Assembly: GCA_018902385.1 (NCBI GenBank)
Contig: JABSSW010000016.1
Span: forward strand, 248,001 to 312,000
Length of the DNA: 64,000 nt
Direction: 5' to 3'
Source: Physcia stellaris
Taxonomy: Eukaryota; Ascomycota; Lecanoromycetes; Caliciales; Physciaceae
The position numbers were made by a program, and so were the translations under genes. The notes beneath the pieces were generated by a model. The model did not search any database. It had not been told where the DNA came from and saw nothing but the letters and a program-made list of their open reading frames with translations. Shown here piece after piece: positions 20,907 to 32,826 of the stretch (positions are counted from its first letter, which is position 1; each line of letters opens with the position of its first letter).

Positions 20907-21973
20907 GGGGAGGCGATGGAGGGGGTTTTGGAAGATGAGAGGGATGGGAAAGGGGGTCGGGAGTTGCGGGGGTAGGATTTTGGGGTTGTGGAGGGTGGTT
21001 CTTGGGGTGAGGAATTCTGAGCTTTTTTTGGGAGTAGTTGGATTGTGAGTTGTCGTGTTGGGTCCGGTGTCCTAAAATGGGTCTTGCCGCATTCTGAGGC
21101 TACCTCGTGGCCTAGGTATGCTACTCACGCATGGCCACTGTATGATACCCTCTTTAGGGCGAGATGTGTATCCGTTCATGGGACAAAGCGGACGAATATA
21201 ACCCTAAAAAAGCGTTTTCTGTCGAAAAATGCCCAGCTCGAGTGAACTTAAGTCTGTAAGAGGAGATCCACGGAGAGGTACAGCAATATGGAGGTAGAAG
21301 TTCTGCAGTCGAACTTTTGTATGATACAACATGGTATAGGATCTAACTCAATCTTGGGTATTTTGGATGCAAGTTCATCCTGGCTTGGTGAAAAGCTGTC
21401 TGGGGTACAAATATTTCAACAAAGTAGATAAAAGTTTTTTTACTAGGTCACAGTCGCCTTTTTATCTTTCCAGAGACTTCATCATGATCATCTGGTGCCT
21501 TCCAAGCCGTCTTTTCATCTCATTTCATTCTGTTTGACATTCGTTGGGAAAATCTGGCCCATCGTAACAGTGACCGGTGCAAAATCGCAAAGACCGACAA
21601 AAATTGGTCTTCGGATCGCGTGACTGGTTGAGGGAGAAGCAACAATGATCAACAGCATTTGCGCCGACTTTCCTGCGCTGAATACCACGTTCGGGTACAT
21701 GTTTCATGATAACCAATATGAACAAGGTACCGATGTTGATGTCGAAGCCGGGCTTTTTACCGGTGATAAGGCCGTGCTCCTGAATGAATGACGCGGCTTC
21801 TTGAATCGGTGGTACAAGCGACTTGCCCGCTAGCAATTTATGGTACAGCAGGATAGGCTTGGGGCGGGTAACTGGATCTCTGGGTGCGGGTTGAGAGAAT
21901 GACGGCTGCAATGGTATTCCATAACCAGATGATAGGACTGAGCGCGGAAGAAATACTCTGTGGGAACGCGGGT
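20907..21973. other. Intergenic, no supported gene
   Basis: Starts with a G-rich run (20810-21030) after the hypothetical gene's stop. The 150-codon minus-strand frame at 21977-21525 overlaps the ankyrin gene's end by four bases and has no recognisable family, so I treat it as chance. Confidence 0.45.
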
Positions 21974-22910
21974 TCAAATTCCCTCGGTTGGATATCTCTC
22001 TAATAGATCACAGATATCACCATGACCAGATTCCTGTGCAACTTCCAGCGGGGTCTTACCCAACGAATTTCGGATATCGACCCTCGCACCCCTCCTAAGA
22101 AGCAGCTCTACTCTGTCTTTGAACCCACCGAGAACAGCGTGATTCAGCGCTGTGCCGAGCGATGCTATCTCCCAGCATTCATAGCTGAATTGGTGGTGCT
22201 TCCATTTGATGGCGTCTATGTCAGCGCCCCGATCCAGCAAAAAATCGATGACCTCTAACCGTCCCTCGGCCTTTGATTCTGCGGCACATTGAAGCGCATT
22301 CTCGAGCGATGTAGCGTGGGCGCATAAGAGCTTCACAGTGGCTAGTGGATTACGCTGACAGGCCATCATGAGTGCAGTAGAGTAAAAGCGAGATCCGGGG
22401 GTATTTGGACTTGCCCCATGCGCCAGAAACCAGCGGGTCAGACTTTCGTCGTGGAGCACGTACCTACGCAATTTGTAAGTGCAAAGCCGCCTCGATAGTT
22501 GGAATATCGAAGGGAAGGTGGCATGCTATTAATGTGAAAGATACGCACGCTAGACAAGGTGGCTGTGAATGGCTCAAAGGCATATTGATATCCCAACCAT
22601 GGTCGAATAGCACCTGGAACATATCCACGGATCCCAGCTCTTGCGCAAGTATGATAGAAAGCATGTCGACCTTCAAACCACGTCCAAGCACGTATGAGGC
22701 AATCTCCGTGTTACCTCTTCTAATCGCTCCCGACAAAACTGTGTAGAATGGCCAGAGATCTCCGGGATCGGAACCAGCCCTTGGTTGGCATGGCCAGGTC
22801 GTTAGCACTTGGCGGACTGTGGCAAGATCTCCATTTTCAATCGCAGATGAAAGAGTGTCGGCGCTTTCTCGGTCTTGGACCGAGAGTTCAAAAGGGAAGC
22901 TTGGCAGCAT
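21974..22910 (-). CDS. Ankyrin-repeat protein (2 exons)
   Basis: Predicted 283 aa. Exon 1 is 22910-22549 and exon 2 is 22463-21974, with an 85-bp intron (GTGCGT...GCGTAG); the joined frame is a multiple of three. Exon 1 begins MLPSFPFELSVQDRESADTL and contains diverged ankyrin units (AIENGDLATVRQVL; AIRRGNTEIASYVLGRGLKV). Exon 2 has clearer ones (VIDFLLDRGADIDA; ALNHAVLGGFKDRVELLLRR followed by GARVD; KTPLEVAQESGHGDICDLL). Ankyrin repeats bind partner proteins. There is no other domain, so partner and role cannot be named. Such small ankyrin genes are frequent near mobile elements in ascomycetes. Confidence 0.75.
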
Positions 22911-23204
22911 GAGGCTACAAGGACGCAGCTATCAGGAGACACTTGACAGGGATCAGCCGGTCTAAAGATAAAGAGGCCAGAGAATAGCGCCTGGTGTCAA
23001 TCATGGTATGCTACCCCAACGATCTGGAATTTGGCTCTTATAGCTTGATCGGAAAAGAAGTGGCCAAGTATTGTTCCGTAGCACCCTTGAAAGATGGCAG
23101 CCAAGTTCGGTGATAAAGCCGGCGCCTTGGGGGCCAAGAGCGAAGCGCTTAGAGTTAGCTTCCGCATAGCCGCCTCACTAACACTAGATTAAAGTATTGC
23201 TGTG

Positions 23205-23682
23205 TGCAAATACCTTTAGAATCCTTGGCGCCAAGTTGTGGAAAAGCTCATACCTCTCTTGTTTGTTCGCGACTACTCTTTACAGAACATAATTTATTAA
23301 TCTAAACAGTATTGTTTGATTGTATGTATGAATGTTTCAAACATCACGTCTAAATGTCTCAATTATCACGTACAAATGTCAAATTTGTTCGTTATAATCA
23401 TTGATTTGTTCAGATATCATGTTGATTCAATGAATTTTTAATTTAAACGCTAACTTTTAGTTCAAAGCTTGGTATTTTGAGCTTCAAATGTTCAATATCA
23501 GAACAATCACAATTGTATCAAAACAAAATTTAACAATGATTTGAAAATTGATATATGTAACAACATATTGAAACAATATATATTGTAAATTGTACATTAT
23601 TACACTTTGTATTGTAGAAGTTGATGAAACGAGGTATGAGATTTTTCACACCTTGGCGCCAAGGATTCTAAAGGTATTTGCA
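23205..23682. mobile_element. 478-bp inverted-repeat element (MITE-like)
   Basis: The ends are about 52-bp inverted repeats: TGCAAATACCTTTAGAATCC from 23205 and its complement ending at 23682, with only a few mismatches. Each end contains the palindrome CTTGGCGCCAAG. The interior is AT-rich and non-coding. I see no clear target duplication, so class is open; size and structure fit a non-autonomous DNA transposon. Confidence 0.7.
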
Positions 23683-24796
23683 ATAGATAGTATCGTGATT
23701 CGTGAAAGTCTTCCACCATCATCCTAAAGTACTCGTACTACCTTCACATTACTGTTAGCCATGCATATTGCTAGTTATCATACTATCAAATCTAGTCAGC
23801 ATCCTGTTATTATCTGTTGCTCTGCCTTCCTTACTTGGTCAAACCCATGGAGGTAGGATGTGGGGTGTGCATGAGACATCCTCCGCGGCACCTAAAGCTC
23901 ATCCACAAACCATTCCAATCCAGATTCTTTGTAAGATCGAAGGATTGGAGCTGATCTCAGCTCGAGAATCTTGGGCTGGCCGAGGAATGCGTTCGGAGGC
24001 GTGCTTAGCACAAATCCCGAGCTTAACGCCGAGCTGACACCAGAATCTGATCTCACCGCCGCCATGAAAAGGAAACGGTTACACAAAACTGTAAGTTGTC
24101 ATCTGAATTGGCACTGGTGCTTGCTATCGACTTGAAACGTCAAACCCTAAGTAACCATACAAGTTCAGCGATACTCACAATTGCATCCTAGAGACGCTAA
24201 TGCCCCTGAAGACTTCTGTATAGAAACTTTGATGATTGGCTCGTCCAGCGAGCATCGCCTATGCAAGAAAAGACTCATAACAAGAACTTTGCTGAGCAAT
24301 AGCGTCGTCGACTAATTTCTCTATTTACGCGATCGGGCTATGAAATTGATATGTACATGAAACGACTTCTCAGAAACGAGTGAGCGAAAAACAAAAACGT
24401 TCCGAGAAATGAAAAACAGAAAGAAGAAAACAATGAGCGGCCGTCTGCAATATAACGAGCAGAAGATTCGAGCAATTTCTCTGGCGGTTGGGCTTCCATG
24501 CGTCTTCTCTGCATCAGCATCTCTGTCCAGCAGGCCGACCCTCCAGAACTGGAAAGTCAAGTCGGTCAATATTCACTACATTGACTGGAAATCTAGGTCT
24601 ACCCAGGTAATGATTCTACAGTCAGTGTGAGATGTCATTGGTAACGAAAGCAAGGGATATGACTCCCATGGTCCCTTTGGTGCTGCAATCTATGAATACT
24701 GAGGATTCAATGACATCGACCAGTGCAATCACTCATGGTGACCTCTGTCAGCAATCCTAGCGTACTTTGAGCAAGGCGCTATAGTTAGTGTCTTGC
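23683..24796. other. Intergenic, no supported gene
   Basis: Short frames only. Nothing recognisable on either strand between the inverted-repeat element and the GC-rich array. Confidence 0.45.
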
Positions 24797-25081
24797 ATTC
24801 CTCCTGCTCTGCCTCCCCTCCTGCGGCGGCGAAGTGGTACTCCAGGCGGCTTTGCCTCCCCTCCTCGGCGGCGAAGTGGTTTTACAGGCTGCTTTGCCTC
24901 CCCCTATCAGGCGGCAAAGCCTTTTATGTTCCGGCTTTGCCCGCGCGGCGAAGAGGTACCTCAAGCTGCGCTGCTTTTCCTTTGAAAGCAACGAGATCAT
25001 TCCTTTTACTTTGCGCTTTCTTCCAGGCTGCAGCGTAATCTATTTTCCTGTTCTGCCTCCCCCTCCAAGGCGGCGCAGCCA
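24797..25081. repeat. GC-rich hairpin-forming repeat array
   Basis: Four to five imperfect ~42-bp units pairing GGCGGCGAAG with CTTTGCCTCC (starting near 24829, 24869, 24911 and 24946), with a final related piece (CTGCCTCCCCCTCCAAGGCG) at 25056-25075. Units are partly self-complementary, for example GGCGGCAAAGCC with GGCTTTGCC. No coding sense. It may be a structured non-autonomous repeat. Confidence 0.6.
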
Positions 25082-25470
25082 AACAATAACCAATGATAGT
25101 GAACAATCACAATTAACATTGAGGGGTGTTTGGTTGGCAATCGAGCGCATCCTCAATTGAAGCGTAAATTCTGACATCTTAGACCGTTTCTACACAGGTG
25201 CTGCTACACTGTCCGAAGCGACTTCTCAAACACTGACCGCCGCAGTATAACCACGTCTCTCCATGATTGGTAGCACCAAGGAATCCTTGCAAATAATGAT
25301 ACGTTCAGAACATTCCTTATCCAACAGAAAGATAATTCATTTTACATGTAACAAGGGAGGCGCTATCCAACGGGCTCTGGATTGGGGTGTTGTCTGTCTT
25401 GAAGGATACCCATGCCCTACTTTTGAACTTAGTAAGAGACTTCTCATCATATCAAGGTGCAGATTCAGAA

Positions 25471-25477
25471 TATATAA
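25471..25477 (+). promoter_or_regulatory. TATA box of the secreted-protein gene
   Basis: TATATAA lies 67 bp before the ATG at 25544, a typical spacing for a TATA-driven fungal promoter with a short 5' UTR. It supports the choice of start. Confidence 0.55.
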
Positions 25478-25543
25478 GGACCACGGTTCTGGCTCGAATA
25501 TTTGATCAACCCAAACTACTTTTCTCAAGCGTACACTCCAAAC

Positions 25544-26521
25544 ATGTTATCTCAACTGGTTATCTCTACGCTTTTGCTAGTCAATCCACTTGTGTGCCAC
25601 CCAACTTCTAGCGCCTTGGTGGTTAGGTCGGCCCACAACACAGATCCTGTCCATGGAGCAAGTCTTGACGGCTCCGACCTGGGAAGGCGCCGAGTACCAG
25701 AACTCGACTCCTCAAGTCATTCTGCAGGACTAGGCACCAACTCGACCAATCCAAAGCCTTCAACACATGATCTAGAATTTTTATCATTGTATACTCAGAA
25801 ACACGACGTTGCTAAGAACCTGTCTCGCCACGAAGATGACAAGTCGGACTCAACTCTCGATCTCCAAAAATTCACTCCTGATCAATTAGACATAATCCGT
25901 GGGATCGAGCTTGAACTTATGGCCACGGACTTGAAGTGTGCCCTACAGAATGAGAATGGCAAGAAAGCCGAGACGCGATCTCTAGAGCTGGAAGAACGCC
26001 AGGTCTTTGGCCCACATCAAATACCTTCAAATTTCCTATTCGACGCGGAGCCTGAGTGTCTCATTGTCGGTATGGGATTGTCTGACTACCTTCCATGGAC
26101 CGGGACCCGTTCTGGTCAATCTGTCATTGGCACCATTGGTCTTTGTGGCTGTATTGCGGTTGCTATACTCAGTAATGATGGTGCCGTCGTATCCCACCTC
26201 ATTACTCGCTCGGATTTGAGTACTCAGCTCAATCTGATGTTCGCAAAGTTCCTCAGTATGCATGGTCAGTATGATATTCAGGCTTACGTCTTCACTCCAG
26301 AGACGGGTGAAGCGATTCCCAGTGAGTTGGCGGCTGTCGCTCGGGTGGTGGCGATGGAAGTGAGAGGATTCATTATCAGCCACATGCAATGTTCCGTTGT
26401 TCTGAGTTCGTACGCCGTCGGAGGTGATTCCCCGGAGTATGCGCGCCTTGGAACCTTGGTCACGACAAGAGTACAAGGTGTGATAAAACTCTGGGTCAAT
26501 GACGCTCTTATTCATAGGTGA
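25544..26521 (+). CDS. Secreted protein with CheD-like Cys/His signature
   Basis: Single exon, 325 aa from the ATG at 25544. Residues 1-20 (MLSQLVISTLLLVNPLVC) are a signal peptide. Residues ~25-150 are polar, low complexity and probably a propeptide or linker. The C-terminal ~160 residues contain GTIGLCGCIAVAILSNDGAV followed by VSHL. The first Cys (201) and the His (218) are 17 residues apart within a beta-rich pattern, as in bacterial CheD glutamine deamidases (LGSC...GGMAH) and the wider CNF1/BLF1/CheD fold. That family hydrolyses side-chain amides of glutamine. The link rests on motif and spacing alone; the rest of the protein shows no family I recognise. If right, it would be a secreted amidase-type enzyme. 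Confidence 0.7.
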   Translation: MLSQLVISTLLLVNPLVCHPTSSALVVRSAHNTDPVHGASLDGSDLGRRRVPELDSSSHSAGLGTNSTNPKPSTHDLEFLSLYTQKHDVAKNLSRHEDDKSDSTLDLQKFTPDQLDIIRGIELELMATDLKCALQNENGKKAETRSLELEERQVFGPHQIPSNFLFDAEPECLIVGMGLSDYLPWTGTRSGQSVIGTIGLCGCIAVAILSNDGAVVSHLITRSDLSTQLNLMFAKFLSMHGQYDIQAYVFTPETGEAIPSELAAVARVVAMEVRGFIISHMQCSVVLSSYAVGGDSPEYARLGTLVTTRVQGVIKLWVNDALIHR

Positions 26522-28730
26522 GCGAAAGCGTCACCCGGACTCGAGCAGGTGGTGATGGATCCGATCGTTTATCTCGAACCGCGGATGTTTTTAGGTTGAG
26601 AACCAGTGTTGAATGGGAGTCGTCCAGGCTAGACATGGGTGCTAATGCACGGATGACGAAATGAAAGAGACTTAAAAAATTGATTTTCTGACTAGATAAA
26701 TCACTCATTTCTTGATTTTCTTCGACGTTTCACCTTCCTTTGTTTTCTGCTTTTCGCTTCAGAACTCAATCGCAAAAACAGAGAAAATAGTCAGGCTCTG
26801 AAAATGCTCTGCTAGGCTGTTCGCTCATGCAGGAAATCTACAGGCCGGTCAGGTCCCAAACACCGAGGTTTTTGTACATAGCAATGAAGGAAGTACAGCA
26901 ACATTAGCGCACTAATTTAGAATACTTCCATTTTCAGTTCTCGGGCGTGTTTCATAGGCTATGGGCGTTACTCGCATTCAGGTCTTTCTTCTGTTCCAGC
27001 AGCAACCTCGCTTACCCCTACGAACAGTCGTTTATAATTGAACAACAAAGATAATACAGACCGACAAGACCCTAACATCTTACCAATCTCGCTGCAAGAC
27101 ACCAGATCTTAACAACTCTCAGCCCGTTTCTTTCCCACTCCGAGATCAGGATCTACAGTAATTTGACCTCGAAGTCTATAGCAATTCGAATGGCACGATC
27201 CTGGAAAGCAGCATACCGATCTCTTATATCAATCCATCAAATCCCAACCACCCATCCTTCAAGACGATCATCTCCGAACCTTCCCATCTCCTTATAATGC
27301 CCCGCTCAAGCCTTGAAAGGCTACGTTCATTCCTCCTATTCTCCCGAACCCCCAAATCTCCGCCCCATTGTGCCCCTGAACCCCTTTCCCATTCCCAATC
27401 CACTTACACCAGAGAAATCATACGCTTGAATGGTATCTTTCCATCATACTACTCCATCGAACCTATCAGTACGAGAAAACTATAGAAGCCACCCTACCCC
27501 CACCCCCAATAAATCGCGATATTCAACGCGAATCTCCATCTTTGAGACACGGGACCGTTGTTGTCTTTTTTTCTTCTGGGCTGCCGATGGGCTTTGAGGT
27601 AAGTGGGATATTTGATACTGCGCCTCAATAGTACTGCCGAAATTAATACTGACCACGAAGACAGAGAGCTGGGGGCAAAGGAATTTAGGGACAGCCGCAA
27701 CCGAAAGCCTGGAGGGGGGTTTAGGTAGGGTTCAAAGGTAGGAAAATTGGATCGGGACTTTTAAACCTAAAAAGGAATTGAGGTGAACCCTGCACTCGTT
27801 CATTGAAGTTGATTTCGCGTTTTATACTATTTTGAATACTTTGAACACTCTCCGCTCTCGTCTACTATTAGCATCTTTTAGGTTTTATTGGAGGTAATTA
27901 TTCTTTCTTGTCTTCGAAGTTTAAATCGCTCTCCATATTCTCTTTCTATTTCCATTCCTCTTTCTCATTTTCTCTTTCTTTTTTTCCTCTTTTCACTCTT
28001 CTCCCCTTTCTCACACCCCCATACCCCCTAAAAATTCACACCAAAACCCCATCAAATCCCTACCAACATCCCTCCCTCAACAGCAACCTCCCCATCGCTC
28101 GCCTCACCTCTCCACAGCTCCCAAGAAAACTCTCCGGCAAAAGTATAAGAGCACAAAGAGTTCAGACTAGGGGACAGAATCTCCCAGGCGAACGGGATAG
28201 AATTCGAGTTTTAGGTAATTAAAGGAGGTGTTGGGAGTTGGGAAGACTGATTTCTCCTTCTTGCACTTTTCTCCTGTTTTCGTTTCATCTCTCTCCTTTC
28301 CCCTCTGAGTTTCTTCCACCTCCTACCTCCTTACCAATTCCTCACACCCCCAGAATCTCCCCAGTCACTCACCCCAAGTCCTTCACTAAAAACCCCCATT
28401 AAGACCTTAACCAGAATCTCTCCATCTGCAGTGCTCTCAAAACAACGCAGCCAGCCCCTTCTACCCCACTAAAACACCCCCAACGCTCCCTAAACCAGAG
28501 CGCCAATCATCACAACCTCCCCTCTAGAACGATTCCCTCCCGTCCGGGTATACGCATCCGCCATCCATGGAGGCTATCGAAGGCCCCTCATCCAAGCCCA
28601 ACCATAATTGGATTTCGCGATACAAAACGGACCTCGCTCAATCATTTCCATAGTTCGAGATAAACGCAGAAACAAAGATCCCGATTAAGTGACGCTTTCA
28701 AAAAGCGTCATCAACTCATATCTCATGTTA
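26522..28730. other. Gene-poor, pyrimidine-rich region
   Basis: No supported gene. Long C/T-rich stretches on the plus strand (27330-27500, 27930-28110, 28250-28520) give low-complexity frames only. A perfect hairpin, GACGCTTTCAAAAAGCGTC, lies at 28691-28709. The polypyrimidine tracts resemble long fungal promoters or 5' UTRs, but no plus-strand gene follows. Confidence 0.45.
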
Positions 28731-29466
28731 AGGCTAGCAGTATATGGAACCCCCCATCTTGGAAAATAGACCCCCCGATTTCCGTAAATGGACCCTCCAG
28801 CTCGGGACAACTTTCGAAATTGCCCTGGAAGGCCTTCCGAACTTTCCGACTCTAACAATCAGAGTGCTATCACCCAGGCCATACGCGTGTCCTAACTATC
28901 ACACCCAAAGAGGTACCAAGAAAGACGGAAGAGAACATCAATACGGTATAGTATGACCCCTACTTCGCAACCGATTTCACCCCAAACCTCGAGTTCGAAT
29001 CATGAAATGGGTCATCTGCTTTCGCGGCTCCTTCACTGTTTTCACACCTGCCGCATCTGCAGCGGTGATTTTCGGATTCAATGATGGCCTGTGTTGCCAT
29101 CTACGAGAAATCCGTTGCAACCAAGCGCCTCGCCGTCAGTAGATGGGGCGTCGAGAGCACGCGACCAGTGCCGGAGTCATATCATGCTTTGAAGTGTTCG
29201 GTTTTGATCAATTTGCCGTGCAGGCCAGGCCCGAAACAGGCTGATAGGTAGGCAGGGAGGATAAGTAGCCAGGTAGGTAGTAGAAAGGATACTATGAGGT
29301 ATCTCTAACAGAAAGGTCGTTTTTGTATGGCAGTTCGAACTTTAACAGAAGATATAGCTCGGAAGGCCTCCGGGGGCGGGTCCCGGGGTTATGCCGAGCT
29401 GGGAGGTCCATTTACTGAACCCGGGGCGTCCGTTGATCAAGATGGGGGTCCGTATACTGCCAGCCT
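28731..29466. mobile_element. 736-bp inverted-repeat element (DNA transposon remnant)
   Basis: The left end (AGGCTAGCAGTATATGGAAC from 28731) and the complement of the right end (AGGCTGGCAGTATACGG ending at 29466) match. Similarity continues inward over about 80-100 bp, including GTAAATGGACC and CCAGCTCGG at 28793-28814 and 29396-29420. The interior has no transposase. TA lies near both outer edges, and CAGT starts are common in Tc1/mariner-type elements, so a mariner-related MITE is possible. Confidence 0.6.
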
Positions 29467-30555
29467 ATATGAACTCCACGTATCTAATTGTTCTGGGGTG
29501 TTACTCTTCTTGCATAGACGTACTTGCTAGTCGTGTAAAATATCAAAGTCTCCGTTAGGTGCAGTTGCGCGGATTGGGTGAGTGTGTTCGAGAAGCTTTA
29601 TCTTGCTCGGATCTCATACCCATCTATCTTGCTCTTTTCCTGCTTTTTGCATATGCTCCCTTCCCCATCTCGCGCCCCCAATCCCCAATAACCCGTACTA
29701 CACGTTTCGCCCCGACGAGCGGCTTGTCTCGTAGGTCATTACTACACCCACAAAATTGCGGGCACAGAAGAGAAGAGCTCGAAAACCCCACGGCTTGGAA
29801 CCAGATCTTGATTGCTGATTTCAACACTCACTCACTGAAAATGTTGGAATTGGGATGTCGTCCGGATGCTGTTTCTTGGAAAGCGGGGTGCGTGTATTGG
29901 AATGGGGGGTGCGTGTACAGAAATTGGGATGCTAAACTACGCGGGCGAAGTATATCGCCTACCACTAAGGAATTTACATGTAGAGGTGGGAATGGGGAAC
30001 TATTTTAGTGCCCATTGAGAAGTTGATGACATGATGGGATGGAAATTGAGAAATGGGATAAAGAAATAAGACTGATAGGGCGAAAAACGCAGGAAGATTG
30101 TAGAGGTAAGAGGAAGACGAAAACATAGGGTCGTAGATAGATAGAATTGGCACCGGATATTCTTTTCGGTTTGATTATTTAGGGTAGGGGCGTTTTGGCG
30201 GGCTGTTGTCTGATAGAGGTTGAGCTGGGATAACATTAGACGATAGGGTCCTGTTTCATATGCTTTGTGCCAAGGGTTTGTAGAAGTTTGGTCATATTAG
30301 GTGTACGAGTGGAGATACATGAGAGGCAAGGCTAGTAGCATACCGTGCCGGAACATGGGTTCGATGAGCTACATCAGAAGGAGGTATATCAGGACTTTCG
30401 TAGGCTCCGTCAGCTTTTGTGGCTATGATACGAGATCTGAGTGGCGCAAGCTTGCATCGGTGGTGAGTCCGATCAGTTTCGCCGCCATCATTGGTAGTTT
30501 TGTTGGCCACAGGGGTCACGCCTCCCGAATAACATCACCCAGGGAGTCTTTGTCA
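29467..30555. other. Intergenic, 3' of the permease gene
   Basis: No supported gene; a 149-codon plus-strand frame (29559-30008) is compositionally odd and unmatched. It should include the permease 3' UTR next to 30555. Confidence 0.45.
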
Positions 30556-32790
30556 TCAGATGGTGTATCTGAATCCCTTCGACCCTTCAATGATTCTCTC
30601 CCCTCTATCAGCCTGCTTGTTAGCTCTCCAAAAGTACCCACTCAGCCCGAGGACGAATACGATGACCAAGCAGTTACACCTGCGACACAGTCAGCACGAT
30701 CCTCAATATCTCCCTTCAGACCAACCCCATCGCCCCACAGAAAGAAAAGGAAGAAAACTCACACAATCGCCCCCGTAATGCCCGGGATATATCTTGGCGA
30801 ATCCTGAGCCCTAAAAATGGTCGAGCCAGCAATACCACCAATACCGCCAAAGGCAACGAATAACGCGCTACAAAGTGCTCGCTTCCATTGACCACGGACG
30901 TTGTTCGCTTGATAAGCTAGCGCGGTGGGAATATTGGCGCTAACACCTGCAGTGACCAGAAAGACCCCGAAATAGCGGGCCCCGCTTGAAGATGCGAAGC
31001 CCATGATTGGCAGGCCGACGAGCGCGATCAGGGAATTGGCGATGAGGATGGGACCGCGGACGTGGTAGCGATCGCCGATGTAGGCGCAGACCATCATGAG
31101 GATGATGGCGAGACCGTACTGGGAGGGAAGAGTTAGCTAAAGTGTAGATATACTTGGATACGGGTTGTAAAACGATGGTTAAATCATGAAGGAAACTTTG
31201 ATTGGTATCGATGCTGTCCGGGAGTAACTTGGCTTGAAGCCTGTGGAAAGGGGCTGACTTACGGGAGGAGCAGTAAGACATTGCGCTTGCTGAAGGACCA
31301 CAGAGTCAGCGTTGTTGTAACTTCCCACACGAAGCCTAGCGGTCTTCCACGCTACCACTACTTTAGGGTAGAAGAGAGCGTAATAGACCAGCCATTTAAT
31401 AAGTAACCCCGGGAAAGACATACCGCAATGCTAAAGCCCATACCGGTCCTGAGAATTATAGAAAGGAAAATCTGGATAGACGAGGAAACCGTGATAACGA
31501 AGCTAATTAAACACAAGGATCTCTTGTTAGCGTTTTTGACCTTTCAAATAGTATAGAGATACTAGGACATGTCATGAGCACATACAAAGATATCAACCCG
31601 AAGCACCAAAGCTTAAAGTCCAGCGCAGGTTGCAAGAAGCGCCTGAAGCTAAATTTCTCAGCGAGCGCATCGTCTCTGTCCTTGTTGATCCGGCGGACAA
31701 TAAAATCGGATTCCTGCTTGTTCAGGAAGTTCCAAGATTTATGAGCATTTTCGGGGAAGTCGACGAGGAAGAAATACGCAGCGACGGCGCAAACGCAGGT
31801 AATCTTGAAAATTGAAATGTCAGTATCATGAATTATCCCAAGATGTCATACTAATCGGAAAGAGCTTACGGCGCCTTCGAGGATGAAGATCCACCGCCAC
31901 CCTTCCTTGCCCCCAAGACCGTCCATTTGCATGAGACCATAGGCGAAGATCCCAGCAAACGCGTTGGCCAAGCATCCAATGACATAGAAAGCCGAGTATC
32001 GCTTTCCCACATCATCTAAACCCAATTAGCTTGCTACAGGGTAAACCATGCCGTTATCATGGTTTCACTTACATCGAGAGTACCACGTAGCCAAGAGATA
32101 GACAATGCTTGGATACAGACCTGATTCGAGCACACCAAGTATGACCCGAAGCCCAAGCATGTCCGTCCACGTCTTGACAAAGCCAAACCCCTGGAGAAAT
32201 TAGACTACAGCAATCGATAATAATGGATCAAAGAATGCCTACAATCTCCACTGCCCCCCAGAACATGCAGATGGAAGCCAGAAAAGTCCGAGGACCCAGC
32301 TTGCGGGTCAGCACAGTCGAAGGAGGCTGGAAAAGGACATAGGTTGGGAAGAACACCAAGACAATGATCGACTGCGCGTGACGGTCAATGAGTGCTTGTT
32401 TAGATGAGAGGGAATGCGAATTTGAGGCATTGTTTTTCATTTATCAAAACTCACATAGCGGTAGCCGACACCGAGCGACAAGTCCTTGGTCATGCTGCTC
32501 ACAAGATCAGCTTCGCTCAGCAGAGTACACTGGCGTTAGCACCAGGGGGTAAGTGCTGACCCTGCGATAGAGGCATTTCCGAGATTGCCGCGGTCGATAA
32601 GCGAGATACAGTAAACAAGGCCGCAGGTAATGACCAATCTACGATCGACGCGGTGGACGATTGCTCGCTGTTCTCGCAAGGAATAAACATCGTCGATGTC
32701 GATGTCCGAGGCGACAGACTCGGAGCCATTATCCAAGCTCCTCCTGTTCTTGCTGTCACTACTTGCTTTTTCGTCTGCTTCGATGAACAT
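30556..32790 (-). CDS. MFS anion/allantoate permease, Dal5-like (10 exons)
   Basis: Predicted 488-aa plasma-membrane transporter of the anion:cation symporter branch of the major facilitator superfamily (Dal5/Tna1 type), which imports carboxylates such as allantoate, nicotinate or vitamins with protons. Exons: 32790-32561, 32494-32455, 32371-32243, 32190-32073, 32015-31870, 31803-31586, 31502-31424, 31289-31263, 31118-30763, 30679-30556. All introns are GT-AG and the sum is a multiple of three. Landmarks are the first helix with DRGNLGNASIAG, GVLESGLYPSIVYLLATWYS, the cytoplasmic FLNKQESDFIVRRINKDRDD, GIGGIAGSTIFRAQDSPRYI, and a C-terminus ending GFRYTI. One exon is only 27 nt. An in-frame ATG at 32826 would add 12 residues; 32790 has the better context (A at -3). 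Substrate cannot be fixed from sequence. Confidence 0.9.
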
Positions 32791-32826
32791 ATTGCAGAAG
32801 GGTGTTATCGTACCTGACAGAAACAT

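Noticed and set aside
21525-21977. 150-codon minus frame after the ankyrin gene
   Set aside because: Overlaps the ankyrin stop by four bases, lacks any known domain and has low-quality composition.
21955-21990. tRNA-like T-arm (GGGTTCAAATTCC)
   Set aside because: No acceptor stem, D-arm or anticodon arm at the right distances, and the stretch overlaps the end of the ankyrin gene.
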